A stretch of 64,000 nt of DNA from Curtobacterium sp. PhB115 (GTDB lineage Bacteria; Actinomycetota; Actinomycetes; Actinomycetales; Microbacteriaceae), in assembly GCF_003752025.1 (NCBI RefSeq), contig NZ_RJKR01000006.1, forward strand, positions 283,466 to 347,465. The letters run 5' to 3'. The notes under the pieces are model-generated. The model made no database searches, was not told the origin of the DNA, and was given only the letters and a program-made list of their open reading frames with translations. The translations under genes were made by a program, and so were the position numbers. Below, one piece after another: positions 8,498 through 16,798 of this stretch. How positions within the stretch are numbered: the first letter of the stretch is position 1; each line of letters starts with the position of its first letter.

Positions 8498-9310
8498 TTA
8501 CGCCTCAACTCCTGCGCCGGCCGGCGCGTCCTGCGGGGCCTGCTGCGGGCGACGGTCACCGCGGTCGCCGCCACGACGGTCGCCGCCACGGTCGCCGCGC
8601 TCACCACGCGGGCCGCCACGACGCTCCGGACGCGACGAACGCTGGTTCGCCTGCTCGCGAGCGAGCTCCTTGTTCGTGATGTCGCCCTTGTAGATCCAGA
8701 CCTTCACGCCGATGCGGCCGAACGTGGTCCGGGCCTCGTAGAAGCCGTAGTCGATGTTCGCGCGGAGCGTGTGCAGCGGCACACGACCCTCGCGGTAGAA
8801 CTCCGAACGCGACATCTCTGCGCCGCCGAGACGGCCGGACACCTGGATGCGGACACCCTTGGCGCCGGCGCGCTGTGCACCCTGCAGGCCCTTGCGCATG
8901 GCGCGACGGAACGCGACACGAGCGGAGAGCTGCTCGGCGATGCCCTGCGCGACGAGCTGGGCCTCGGTCTCGGGGTTCTTGACCTCGAGGATGTTCAGCT
9001 GGATCTGCTTCTTGGTGAGCTTCTCGAGCTCACCGCGAACGCGCTCCGCCTCGGCGCCGCGGCGACCGATGACGATGCCCGGACGCGCCGTGTGGATGTC
9101 CACGCGGACACGGTCACGGGTGCGCTCGAGCTCGATGCGGGCGACACCGGCACGGTCGAGGGTCTTCTTCAGGTACTCGCGCACCTTGATGTCCTCGGCC
9201 ACGTAGTCGGCGTAACGCTGACCGGCCTTCTTGCTGTCGGTGAACCAGTGCGAGACGTGGTCCGTCGTGATCCCGAGACGGAAGCCGTACGGGTTGACCT
9301 TCTGGCCCAT
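8498..9310 (-). CDS. rpsC: 30S ribosomal protein S3 with an Arg/Gly-rich tail
   Basis: S3 forms the mRNA entry tunnel and its helicase region. [14 protein letters not shown] opens the protein, the KH domain carries [18 protein letters not shown] near residues 75-95, and the S3 C-terminal domain has [11 protein letters not shown]. Beyond residue 220 an unusual tail ([20 protein letters not shown] and more) is Arg/Gly/Asp-rich, bringing the length to 270. The start overlaps the rplV stop (TAATG). Confidence 0.97.
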   Translation of the reverse strand: MGQKVNPYGFRLGITTDHVSHWFTDSKKAGQRYADYVAEDIKVREYLKKTLDRAGVARIELERTRDRVRVDIHTARPGIVIGRRGAEAERVRGELEKLTKKQIQLNILEVKNPETEAQLVAQGIAEQLSARVAFRRAMRKGLQGAQRAGAKGVRIQVSGRLGGAEMSRSEFYREGRVPLHTLRANIDYGFYEARTTFGRIGVKVWIYKGDITNKELAREQANQRSSRPERRGGPRGERGDRGGDRRGGDRGDRRPQQAPQDAPAGAGVEA

Positions 9311-9702
9311 TAGTTGCTCGCCTTCTTGCTCGTCGCGGCAGCCTCGGCCTCTTCCGGCGTCGCGAGGACGACCGTGATGTGGCTGGTGCGCTTGTTGATG
9401 CGGAAGGCGCGGCCCTGGGCGCGCGGCTGGAACCGCTTCAGGGTCGTGCCCTCGTCGACGAAGACGCGGCTCACGTAGAGGTCGCGCTCGTCGAGGAAGC
9501 TGTTCGTCGAGTCCGCCTTCACCCGGGCGTTCGCGATCGCCGAGGCGACCAGCTTGTACACGGGCTCCGAAGCGCCCTGGGGGGCGAACTTCAGGATGGC
9601 GAGCGCCTCGTGGGCCTGCTTGCCGCGGATCAGCTCGATGACGCGACGGGCCTTCTGAGGCGTGACGCGGATGTGTCGCACGCGTGCGATCGACTCCACC
9701 AT
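9310..9702 (-). CDS. rplV: 50S ribosomal protein L22
   Basis: A 130-residue protein whose beta-hairpin lines the exit tunnel. [20 protein letters not shown] and the hairpin segment [15 protein letters not shown] are conserved, including residues at which macrolide-resistance changes map in other bacteria; nothing abnormal is seen. A short Ala/Ser/Lys tail follows. It lies 25 nt downstream of rpsS and overlaps rpsC. Confidence 0.97.
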   Translation of the reverse strand: MVESIARVRHIRVTPQKARRVIELIRGKQAHEALAILKFAPQGASEPVYKLVASAIANARVKADSTNSFLDERDLYVSRVFVDEGTTLKRFQPRAQGRAFRINKRTSHITVVLATPEEAEAAATSKKASN

Positions 9703-9727
9703 TTCGTTCCTCCTCTGCGTCCCCGCG

Positions 9728-10009
9728 TTAGCGGCGACGGCCCTTCTTGTCGTCCTTCACGTGACCACGGAAGGTGCGGGTCGGCGCGAACTCGCCGAGC
9801 TTGTGACCGACCATCGACTCGGTGACGAACACCGGGATGTGCTTCCGGCCGTCGTGCACCGCGATGGTGTGACCGAGCATGTTCGGGACGATCATCGACC
9901 GTCGCGACCAGGTGCGGATCACGTTCTTGGTGTTGGCCTCGTTCTGCGTGACGACCTTGCGGAGCAGGTGCTCGTCGACGAAGGGGCCCTTCTTCAGACT
10001 GCGTGGCAT
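9728..10009 (-). CDS. rpsS: 30S ribosomal protein S19
   Basis: A 93-residue protein of the small-subunit head that forms an intersubunit bridge. [19 protein letters not shown] and the signature [20 protein letters not shown] are both present, and the length is typical. It starts 11 nt after the rplB stop. Confidence 0.97.
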   Translation of the reverse strand: MPRSLKKGPFVDEHLLRKVVTQNEANTKNVIRTWSRRSMIVPNMLGHTIAVHDGRKHIPVFVTESMVGHKLGEFAPTRTFRGHVKDDKKGRRR

Positions 10010-10020
10010 CTTCTGAACTC

Positions 10021-10860
10021 CTACTTGCGCTTCTTGCCGGCGTTACGGCGACGGACGATGAGCTTGTCGCTCGGCTTGTTCGGCTTGCGCGTCCGGCCTT
10101 CGGCCTGACCCCACGGGCTGACCGGGTGACGTCCACCGGAGGTCTTGCCCTCACCACCACCGTGCGGGTGGTCGACCGGGTTCATCGCGACACCACGGAC
10201 GGTCGGGCGGACGCCCTTCCAGCGCATGCGGCCGGCCTTGCCCCAGTTGATGTTCGACTGCTCGGCGTTGCCGACCTCGCCGATCGTGGCGCGGCAGCGG
10301 GCGTCGACGTTGCGGACCTCGCCCGACGGCAGACGGAGCTGCGCGTAGGGGCCGTCCTTGGCGACGAGACGCACCGAGGCGCCGGCCGAGCGGGCCATCT
10401 TCGCGCCGCCACCGGGGCGGAGCTCGATGGCGTGCACGACGGTACCCACGGGGATGTTGCGCAGCGGCAGGTTGTTACCGGGCTTGATGTCGGCGCCGGG
10501 GCCCTGCTCGATGACGTCGCCCTGCTTGAGCTTGTTCGGCGCGATGATGTACCGCTTCGTGCCGTCCACGTAGTGCAGGAGCGCGATGCGCGCGGTGCGG
10601 TTCGGGTCGTACTCGATGTGTGCGACCTTGGCGTCCACGCCGTCCTTGTCGGACCGACGGAAGTCGATCACGCGGTACTGGCGCTTGTGGCCACCACCGA
10701 TGTGACGCGTGGTGATGCGGCCGGAGCTGTTGCGACCACCGGTCTTCGGCAGCGGACGAAGCAGGGACTTCTCCGGAGTCGAACGGGTGATCTCAGCGAA
10801 GTCGGCGACCGACGAGCCGCGACGACCGGGGGTCGTCGGCTTGTAGTTACGAATAGCCAT
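10021..10860 (-). CDS. rplB: 50S ribosomal protein L2
   Basis: A 279-residue protein essential for subunit joining and peptidyl transferase activity. [18 protein letters not shown] starts the protein; the C-terminal motif [20 protein letters not shown] contains the histidine implicated in peptidyl transfer. The basic tail ends [10 protein letters not shown]. It lies between rplW and rpsS. Confidence 0.98.
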   Translation of the reverse strand: MAIRNYKPTTPGRRGSSVADFAEITRSTPEKSLLRPLPKTGGRNSSGRITTRHIGGGHKRQYRVIDFRRSDKDGVDAKVAHIEYDPNRTARIALLHYVDGTKRYIIAPNKLKQGDVIEQGPGADIKPGNNLPLRNIPVGTVVHAIELRPGGGAKMARSAGASVRLVAKDGPYAQLRLPSGEVRNVDARCRATIGEVGNAEQSNINWGKAGRMRWKGVRPTVRGVAMNPVDHPHGGGEGKTSGGRHPVSPWGQAEGRTRKPNKPSDKLIVRRRNAGKKRK

Positions 10861-10878
10861 GATTTATCCCTCTGGTCC

Positions 10879-11178
10879 TCAGCCGACAGCCGTGAAGATG
10901 TCGATCGAACCGGACTTGAGCGTCACGATGGCGCGCTTGGTGTCCTTGCGCTTGCCGAGACCGAACTTGGTGCGACGGGTCTTGCCCGGGCGGTTCAGCG
11001 TGTTGATGCTCGCGACCTTGACCTCGAAGATCTTCTCGATGGCGAGCTTGATCTCGGTCTTGTTCGAGCGGGGGTCCACGATGAACGTGTACTTGCCCTG
11101 GTCGATGAGCGCGTAGCTCTTCTCCGAGACGACCGGCGAGATGATGACGTCGCGCGGGTCCTTGTTGAAGCCGCTCAT
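10879..11178 (-). CDS. rplW: 50S ribosomal protein L23
   Basis: A 99-residue protein at the tunnel exit that anchors trigger factor and signal recognition particle. [18 protein letters not shown] and [19 protein letters not shown] are diagnostic. The ATG overlaps the rplD stop (4 nt), so the two are translationally coupled. Confidence 0.97.
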   Translation of the reverse strand: MSGFNKDPRDVIISPVVSEKSYALIDQGKYTFIVDPRSNKTEIKLAIEKIFEVKVASINTLNRPGKTRRTKFGLGKRKDTKRAIVTLKSGSIDIFTAVG

Positions 11179-11834
11179 GCGGTGATCTCCTTCGCGGTCT
11201 TCGACGCGATGAAGGCGTCGAGGGCGCTCTTGCTGAAGACGACGGCGTCCGACTTGAGGACGTCGTAGGCGTTCAGCTGGCCGTACGAGAGCGCGTGGAC
11301 GTTCGGCAGGTTGCGGATCGACTTGAGCGTCAGCTCGTCGTTCGACTCGAGCACGATCAGCACGTGCTTGACGGGCGCGACCTTCTCGAGGAGCGTGCGA
11401 GCGACCTTGGTCGACGGCACGTCGGCCTCGACGAAGCCGTCGACAGCCGAGATGCGGCCACCGCGGGCGCGGTCCGAGAGCGAGCCGAGCAGAGCAGCGG
11501 CGATCATCTTCTTGGGGGTGCGCTGCGAGTAGTCGCGGGGGGTCGGTCCGTGGACGACGCCACCACCGGTGTGCTCGGGAGCACGGACGGAACCCTGACG
11601 GGCGCGGCCGGTGCCCTTCTGCTTGAACGGCTTGCGACCGGCACCGCGGACTTCGCCGCGGTTCTTGGTCTTGTGGGTGCCCTGACGCGCGGCTGCGAGC
11701 TGCGCGGTGACGACCTGGTGGATCAGCGGGACGTTGGTCTCGACGTCGAAGAGAGCTGCGGGCAGCTCGACGGTGCCGGACTTGACACCCGATGCGTCGA
11801 GGACGTCGATCGTGGTTGCGGTCGTGGTGGCCAT
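11175..11834 (-). CDS. rplD: 50S ribosomal protein L4
   Basis: A tunnel-lining 23S rRNA-binding protein. [20 protein letters not shown] and the loop segment [19 protein letters not shown] identify it. I place the start at ATG 11,834 (219 residues) because AAGGG lies 9 nt upstream; an in-frame GTG at 11,840 overlaps the rplC stop but sits only 3 nt from that site. The first residues are Thr/Ala-rich. In enterobacteria L4 represses its own operon; nothing visible shows that here. Confidence 0.96.
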   Translation of the reverse strand: MATTTATTIDVLDASGVKSGTVELPAALFDVETNVPLIHQVVTAQLAAARQGTHKTKNRGEVRGAGRKPFKQKGTGRARQGSVRAPEHTGGGVVHGPTPRDYSQRTPKKMIAAALLGSLSDRARGGRISAVDGFVEADVPSTKVARTLLEKVAPVKHVLIVLESNDELTLKSIRNLPNVHALSYGQLNAYDVLKSDAVVFSKSALDAFIASKTAKEITA

Positions 11835-11836
11835 GA

Positions 11837-12493
11837 TCACTTACCCTTCACGGCGGTGCGGACGAAGACGGAGCGGCCACGAGCACCGGGGACGGCGCCC
11901 TTGACGAGCAGCAGACCCTTCTCGGCGTCGACGGCGTGCACCGTGAGGTTGAGGACGGTCACACGGTCGCCACCCATACGACCGGCCATGCGCATGCCCT
12001 TGAAGACGCGCGACGGGGTCGAGGAAGCACCGATCGAGCCGGGCTTGCGGTGGTTGCGGTGTGCACCGTGCGAGGCGCCGACGCCGTGGAAGCCGTGGCG
12101 CTTCATGACACCGGCGAAGCCCTTGCCCTTGGAGGTACCGACGACGTCGACCTTCTGGCCCGCCGTGAACGTGCCGTCCACGGTGAGCTCCTGGCCGAGC
12201 GTGTACTCAGCGGAGTCGTTGGTCCGGATCTCGGTGAGGGTGCGACGCGGGGTCACGCCAGCGGCCTCGAAGTGGCCGGCGGCCGGCTTGTTGACCTTGC
12301 GCGGGTCGATGGCACCGGCGGCGATCTGGATCGCCTCGTAGCCGTCGCGCTCAGCGTTGCGGATCTGGGTGACCACGTTCGGGCCGACCTCGATCACGGT
12401 GACGGGGATGAACTTGTTGTTCTCGTCCCACACCTGGGTCATCCCGAGCTTCTTGCCGAGGAGGCCCTTGACGGTCTTGGTTGAGTTCGCCAT
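11837..12493 (-). CDS. rplC: 50S ribosomal protein L3
   Basis: A 218-residue early assembly protein with an extension reaching the peptidyl transferase centre. [18 protein letters not shown] at the start and [20 protein letters not shown] in the loop region are characteristic. It ends Gly-Lys-TGA, followed 2 nt later by the rplD ATG, in a junction identical to that of rplF-rplR. Confidence 0.97.
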   Translation of the reverse strand: MANSTKTVKGLLGKKLGMTQVWDENNKFIPVTVIEVGPNVVTQIRNAERDGYEAIQIAAGAIDPRKVNKPAAGHFEAAGVTPRRTLTEIRTNDSAEYTLGQELTVDGTFTAGQKVDVVGTSKGKGFAGVMKRHGFHGVGASHGAHRNHRKPGSIGASSTPSRVFKGMRMAGRMGGDRVTVLNLTVHAVDAEKGLLLVKGAVPGARGRSVFVRTAVKGK

Positions 12494-12505
12494 TGGTCAG
12501 CCCCC

Positions 12506-12814
12506 TTACAGCTTGATCTCGATGTTGACGTCTGCCGGCAGGTCGAGTCGCATGAGCGAGTCAACGGCCTTCGGCGTCGGGTCGACGATGTCGATGACCC
12601 GCTTGTGCGTGCGCTTCTCGAAGTGCTCGCGCGAGTCCTTGTACTTGTGAGGGGAACGGATCACAGCGATCACGTTCTTCTCGGTGGGGAGCGGCACCGG
12701 GCCGACCACGGTTGCACCGGCACGGGTCACCGTGTCGACGATCTTCCGGGCCGACGTGTCGATGACCTCGTGGTCATACGACTTGAGCCGGATGCGGATC
12801 TTCTGTCCCGCCAT
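12506..12814 (-). CDS. rpsJ: 30S ribosomal protein S10 (NusE)
   Basis: A 102-residue small-subunit protein that also acts with NusB in transcription antitermination. [19 protein letters not shown] and [20 protein letters not shown] are conserved, and the length is standard. The ATG at 12,814 gives the canonical start; longer readings enter the leader. It is the first gene of the ribosomal protein superoperon and has a very long upstream region (12,815-13,361). Confidence 0.97.
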   Translation of the reverse strand: MAGQKIRIRLKSYDHEVIDTSARKIVDTVTRAGATVVGPVPLPTEKNVIAVIRSPHKYKDSREHFEKRTHKRVIDIVDPTPKAVDSLMRLDLPADVNIEIKL

Positions 12815-13361
12815 GTGTCTCTTGTCCTCTCTCTGCGCCGCGCACCCGCAGGCCGCCTGACGCCGCTCGGCTCCGCATTGCTGCAGACCGTGCTGTTTTC
12901 CTGAACCAACCGGCCGCATCCGCTGGGGATGACCGCTGTTCACCTGTCAACCGCGCGGGCGACCTGGGCCGTCCAGCGTGGGCAATCGACTTCCTCGTAC
13001 TCTGGGCGCAGCCGTACTGCACTGCGTCCGTCGTGAACTCGGGGAGTCGCGTTCTGCTGCCTGCGGCCCAACCCAGCCCTGCTGAACAAGGGGGTTGTGC
13101 ACTGCCAGAGCAGTGATCCTGTGGGCATGCACCCACGGGGAATTCGGAACCGGACAAGTCTCGCATAGCCTCGCCCCACGTGCAACCCGGGCGTGTCGCG
13201 AAATGCCGGGCGTGTCGGGCCCGGCTCACTTCCCCGGATCCGCGCGGATCGGACGGCCCGGAGGCACGGGTCGGCCCCGCAGCGCGAAGCGCCCTCCGGA
13301 CGTGGTCCGGAGGGCGCTTCGGGAGGTCTGCGGACCGGGTCCGGAGAGCGCTCCTGCTGGA
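12815..13361 (-). other. Long non-coding leader/promoter region of the S10 operon
   Basis: 547 bp without a convincing gene. On the minus strand it offers TATGCG at 13,162-13,167 and TTGACA at 12,945-12,950, but neither has a well-spaced partner, so no promoter is assigned. Small stem-loops occur at 13,098-13,113 (CACTGC pairing with GCAGTG, 4-nt loop) and at about 13,119-13,134 (GTGGG with CCCAC). The distal end carries the terminator of the DarT-like gene. If transcription starts near 13,160, the leader is about 340 nt and could host regulation. Confidence 0.45.
13285..13321 (-). terminator. Perfect 17-bp hairpin after the DarT-like gene
   Basis: CGAAGCGCCCTCCGGAC pairs perfectly with its complement across a 3-nt loop, 40 nt beyond the stop of the 13,362-14,189 gene. 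No U tract follows. It would insulate the S10 operon from that gene. Confidence 0.75.
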
Positions 13362-14189
13362 CTACTCGGCTGCCACCGGCGGCACGAACCAGGGCGGGAA
13401 GACCGCGACCCGGGGAGCGTGCCCACCGTGGTCGGCGAGGACGGCACGGACCGTCTGGCGGGCCCTGTCGTTCGGGACACCGATCACCGCGACGGAGGTG
13501 AACGGCACGCTCGGCCCGGCCAGGAGCTCGAGGCCCTGCATCTCCGGGTCGCTGAAGTCCGTCCGACGGATCAGGTTCGTCCCGGCGTCGGGGCCCACGG
13601 CGAACCGGACGTCGTCGGCGTCCGCGTCCTGGTCGGCGACGATGACCGAGGCACCGAAGGCCGAGACCGGGACGACGAGCACGATGTAGTCGATCGCACG
13701 GGTGCGCCGGGCCGCGTCGGACCAGCGCTCACCCTCGGCGCCGCTGCGGAGCTCGTCCCAGCGGGTGGCGTCGGGCGACAGCGTGAACGGCACGTGCGAG
13801 GCGATCGAGGAGCCGTCGGGCGCCTCGGCCTCGGTCCGGGCCGCGCGGGTCTCCGGGGAGCTGACGTCCACGGAGGGCTCGGCCTGGTCCGCCGCGAGGA
13901 TCGCACCGGACCCGACGATGCCGTCGAGGTTGTCGATGTGGGTCACGTGGTGGGCGCGGAGGCTGGCGAACACGCGCGCCTCCGGCAGGTCGGCCGCCGG
14001 CGACCGGAGCGAGGTCGGCGATCGGAGCGACGTCCCGGGGCCGGAGGCCGGTGGGTCGACGCGGAGGTTGGTGGTGATGCGGGTCCGCCGTGGCGCAGGA
14101 GCAGCCGGGATCGCCGACTCCTCACGCACGCGTGGCGCGCAGATGTCGCAGAGCTCGGTGGGGAAACCGTGGATGCACTCGTCAGTCAC
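13362..14189 (-). CDS. DarT-like (DUF4433) putative ADP-ribosyltransferase with N-terminal zinc motif
   Basis: A 275-residue protein. Residues 79-101 (HHVTHIDNLDGIVGSGAI) match the opening of the DarT fold, where WHFTHADNLPGI is typical. SHVPFTLSP at 131-139 matches the DHVPFY segment, and GLELLAGPSVPF at 219-230 matches the AE(I/V)LV..VPF block, placing E221 at the catalytic Glu. Arg115 or Arg118 could be the NAD-site Arg. An extra N-terminal motif C5-x-H7...C14-x2-C17 looks like a small zinc site. DarT enzymes ADP-ribosylate thymidine in single-stranded DNA and are normally paired with the macrodomain antitoxin DarG; no DarG is adjacent. The start is GTG, 79 nt after topoisomerase IB. Family assignment is good; activity is inferred. 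Confidence 0.75.
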   Translation of the reverse strand: MTDECIHGFPTELCDICAPRVREESAIPAAPAPRRTRITTNLRVDPPASGPGTSLRSPTSLRSPAADLPEARVFASLRAHHVTHIDNLDGIVGSGAILAADQAEPSVDVSSPETRAARTEAEAPDGSSIASHVPFTLSPDATRWDELRSGAEGERWSDAARRTRAIDYIVLVVPVSAFGASVIVADQDADADDVRFAVGPDAGTNLIRRTDFSDPEMQGLELLAGPSVPFTSVAVIGVPNDRARQTVRAVLADHGGHAPRVAVFPPWFVPPVAAE

Positions 14190-14268
14190 GACTGTTGTGG
14201 GTCCTTCCGTGCCGTGTGGGGTGGTCCGGCACGTCGACCAACGCTACGTCATCCGGACGACCACCGGG

Positions 14269-15246
14269 TCATTGTCGGTAGAGGAGGGCCCGGACCTCGG
14301 CCTCTGCGGCGTGGATCCGGTCGGGATCGATGGTCTCACCGTGGTCGTAGGCGTCGAGCAACCGGGGGTCGATGTAGCTCTGCCGGCACACCGTCGGGGT
14401 GTTGCCGAGCTCGTCGCTCGCGGCCTTCACCGCGTGCGAGACGGCCTTCTTCCGCTTCGCCTGCGACGACTGCGGCCCGGCCTTCGCCAGGTCGACGGCG
14501 GCTGCGACCGTCCCGTGCAGCGTGCGGAAGTCCTTCGCGGTGAACTCGTCGCCGGCCCGCTCCTTGACGTAGGCGTTGATGTCCTCTGCCGAGAGCGGCT
14601 CCCACTCCGCGCCGCGACGTTCCCGGAACGAGAGCAGCCGGGCGTTCGGTCCGCGGCGCTTCATCCCGGAGATGACCGTCGCGAGATCCGGGTCGTGGAT
14701 CGTGGAGGACCACTCCTGCCCGCTCTTGCCCGGGAAGTCGAGCTCGATGTCGTCGCCGGAGACGTGCGCGTGGGCGCAGAGCAGCGTCGACAGCCCACGG
14801 CTGCCGTGCTCGCTCGCGTAGCGCTCCGAACCGACCCGCAGCGATCCCTGGTCCAGCATCCGGAACGCCGCGGCGAGTGCCCGCTGCCGGTCCGGTTCCG
14901 GACGGCGGAGGTCCTGCGTGACGAAGCGCCGCGCAGTCGGGAGCGACTCGGCGAGGGCGAGCGCGCGGTCGTACTTGATCCGGTCCATCCGCTCGCGCCA
15001 CGACGGGTGGTACACGTACTGCCGCCGACCGGCACCGTCGACGCCGGTGGCGAGGATGTGGCCGTTCGGGTACGGGGAGATCCAGACGTCGTCCCACGCC
15101 GGCGGGATCACGAAGTCCTCGAGGCGGCGGCGCTCGTCGGGGTCGGTGACGGTCTGGCCGTCGGGGTCCCGGTAGGTGAACCCGCTCCCGTTCCGGAGGC
15201 GGTGGTAGCCGCGACCGGAGGTCGCGGAGCGGCGGAGGCGTGTCAC
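14269..15246 (-). CDS. DNA topoisomerase IB (eukaryotic/poxvirus type)
   Basis: A 325-residue ATP-independent enzyme that relaxes supercoils through a 3'-phosphotyrosyl intermediate. Catalytic-domain features are visible: LRVGSERY with R137, FRTLHGT with R241, and the nucleophile Y291 in CRQSYIDPRLL. The N-terminal domain has DDVWISPYPNGHILATGVD and RRQYVYHPSWRE. I start it at GTG 15,246 because upstream codons would run over a repeat and into tuf; GGGGGAG lies about 12 nt upstream. It is transcribed towards the DarT-like gene and may share its transcript. Confidence 0.9.
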   Translation of the reverse strand: MTRLRRSATSGRGYHRLRNGSGFTYRDPDGQTVTDPDERRRLEDFVIPPAWDDVWISPYPNGHILATGVDGAGRRQYVYHPSWRERMDRIKYDRALALAESLPTARRFVTQDLRRPEPDRQRALAAAFRMLDQGSLRVGSERYASEHGSRGLSTLLCAHAHVSGDDIELDFPGKSGQEWSSTIHDPDLATVISGMKRRGPNARLLSFRERRGAEWEPLSAEDINAYVKERAGDEFTAKDFRTLHGTVAAAVDLAKAGPQSSQAKRKKAVSHAVKAASDELGNTPTVCRQSYIDPRLLDAYDHGETIDPDRIHAAEAEVRALLYRQ

Positions 15247-15287
15247 CCGACCGAGCCAACTCCCCCGTGCCTGGGACGCACCACGGG

Positions 15288-15332
15288 CGGACTGGAGGCA
15301 CGGCGCACGTCCGGCACCGCGCCTCCCGTCCG
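15288..15332. repeat. Two-arm copy of the dispersed GGAGGC repeat
   Basis: GGACTGGAGGCACGGCGC (15,289-15,306) faces GCACCGCGCCTCCCGTCC (15,314-15,331) across 7 nt, forming an imperfect palindrome with two mismatches. A closely related two-arm copy is at 36,829-36,870. It lies between tuf and the topoisomerase gene and resembles a REP element. Confidence 0.65.
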
Positions 15333-15414
15333 ACGGCCCGTCAGGGCCACCACCGGCCACCAGCGCCCGCCAGGGGCGTCTTCCGTCACCGGGAGACGCC
15401 CCCGGGAACACGAA

Positions 15415-15446
15415 AGCGGGGCCGAGCCCGAAGGCTCGACCCCGCT
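15415..15446 (-). terminator. Terminator of the str operon after tuf
   Basis: A 14-bp stem with one G-U wobble (minus strand AGCGGGGTCGAGCC) and a TTCG tetraloop starts 17 nt past the tuf stop. A second hairpin (GGGGCGTCT with AGACGCCCC, about 15,373-15,402) follows. Confidence 0.8.
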
Positions 15447-15463
15447 GACGCAGGCAACCGGAG

Positions 15464-16651
15464 TTACTTGAGGATCTTCTCGACCGTACCGGCGCCGACC
15501 GTACGACCACCCTCACGGATGGCGAAGCGGAGGCCCTCTTCCATGGCGATCGGCTGGATCAGCTCGACCGTCATGGCGACGGTGTCACCGGGCATGACCA
15601 TCTCGGTGCCCTCGGGCAGCGTGATGACGCCGGTGACGTCCGTGGTGCGGAAGTAGAACTGCGGGCGGTAGTTCGCGTAGAACGGGTTGTGACGCCCGCC
15701 CTCTTCCTTCGTCAGGATGTACGCGTTCGCCTGGAACTCGGTGTGCGGCGTGACCGAACCCGGCTTCACGACGACCTGGCCGCGCTCCACGTCCTCGCGC
15801 TTGAGGCCACGGATGAGCAGACCGGTGTTGTCACCGGCGACCGCCTGGTCGAGCAGCTTGCGGAACATCTCGATGCCCGTGACGGTGGTCTTCTGCGTCG
15901 CGCGGATGCCGACGATCTCGACCTCCTCGTTCAGGTTGAGCGTGCCACGCTCGACACGACCGGTGACGACCGTGCCACGACCAGTGATCGTGAAGACGTC
16001 CTCGATCGGCATGAGGAACGGCTGGTCGGTGGCGCGCACCGGGTCCGGCACGTGCTCGTCGACCTGGGCCATGAGGTCCTGGACCGACTTGACCCACTTC
16101 TCGTCGCCCTCGAGCGCCTTGAGCGCCGAGACCTGCACGACGGGGGCGTCCTCGTCGAACTGCTGCGAGCCGAGGAGCTCGCGGACCTCGAGCTCGACGA
16201 GCTCCAGGATCTCCTCGTCGTCCACCATGTCGGACTTGTTCAGCGCGACGACGATGTACGGGACGCCGACCTGGCGGGCGAGCAGCACGTGCTCACGCGT
16301 CTGGGGCATCGGGCCGTCGGTGGCGGCGACCACGAGGATCGCGCCGTCCATCTGCGCCGCACCCGTGATCATGTTCTTCACGTAGTCGGCGTGACCGGGG
16401 GCGTCGACGTGCGCGTAGTGACGCTTCTCGGTCTGGTACTCGACGTGCGAGATGTTGATCGTGATGCCGCGCTGGCGCTCCTCGGGAGCGTTGTCGATCT
16501 GCGCGAAGTCGCGGGCCTCGTTGAGGTCCGGGTACTGGTCGTGCAGAACCTTGGTGATCGCCGCCGTGAGCGTGGTCTTGCCGTGGTCGACGTGACCGAT
16601 GGTTCCGATGTTGACGTGCGGCTTGGTGCGCTCGAACTTGGCCTTGGCCAC
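15464..16651 (-). CDS. tuf: Elongation factor Tu
   Basis: A 395-residue GTPase that carries aminoacyl-tRNA to the ribosome. GHVDHGKT (19-26) is the P-loop, DAPGH (83-87) the G3 box and NKSD (138-141) the G4 box; domains 2 and 3 are complete, ending [10 protein letters not shown]. It is the last gene of rpsL-rpsG-fusA-tuf and is followed by a terminator. The 147-bp gap from fusA includes TACAGT on the minus strand (16,736-16,741), a possible internal promoter element. Only one tuf copy is in this window. Confidence 0.98.
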   Translation of the reverse strand: MAKAKFERTKPHVNIGTIGHVDHGKTTLTAAITKVLHDQYPDLNEARDFAQIDNAPEERQRGITINISHVEYQTEKRHYAHVDAPGHADYVKNMITGAAQMDGAILVVAATDGPMPQTREHVLLARQVGVPYIVVALNKSDMVDDEEILELVELEVRELLGSQQFDEDAPVVQVSALKALEGDEKWVKSVQDLMAQVDEHVPDPVRATDQPFLMPIEDVFTITGRGTVVTGRVERGTLNLNEEVEIVGIRATQKTTVTGIEMFRKLLDQAVAGDNTGLLIRGLKREDVERGQVVVKPGSVTPHTEFQANAYILTKEEGGRHNPFYANYRPQFYFRTTDVTGVITLPEGTEMVMPGDTVAMTVELIQPIAMEEGLRFAIREGGRTVGAGTVEKILK

Positions 16652-16735
16652 TGTGGGTCCTCCTCAGGACTCGGAAGCGACACCCCCGGCCGGCCCTGGA
16701 TGGGCTGGAGCCGTTGGTTCGCGGTGTGTGTCTTT

Positions 16736-16741
16736 ACTGTA
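16736..16741 (-). promoter_or_regulatory. Possible -10 element of a tuf promoter
   Basis: TACAGT on the minus strand fits the actinobacterial TAnnnT core, 84 nt before the tuf ATG. The hexamer 17 nt upstream (GCGACG) is a poor -35. Extra transcription of tuf from within a str operon is common, but support here is weak. Confidence 0.25.
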
Positions 16742-16798
16742 CTTGGTGACGAGGGGCCCGTCGCCGGGCACCCTCGCCTGTGGAGAGACGCTTGAGCG

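Noticed and set aside
12945..12950. TTGACA before rpsJ as a -35 box
   Set aside because: No TAnnnT element is found 15-19 nt downstream on the minus strand.
13095..14543. 482-codon plus-strand reading through the S10 leader and the DarT-like gene
   Set aside because: Composition is that of a shadow frame, and the minus-strand gene has clear conserved motifs.
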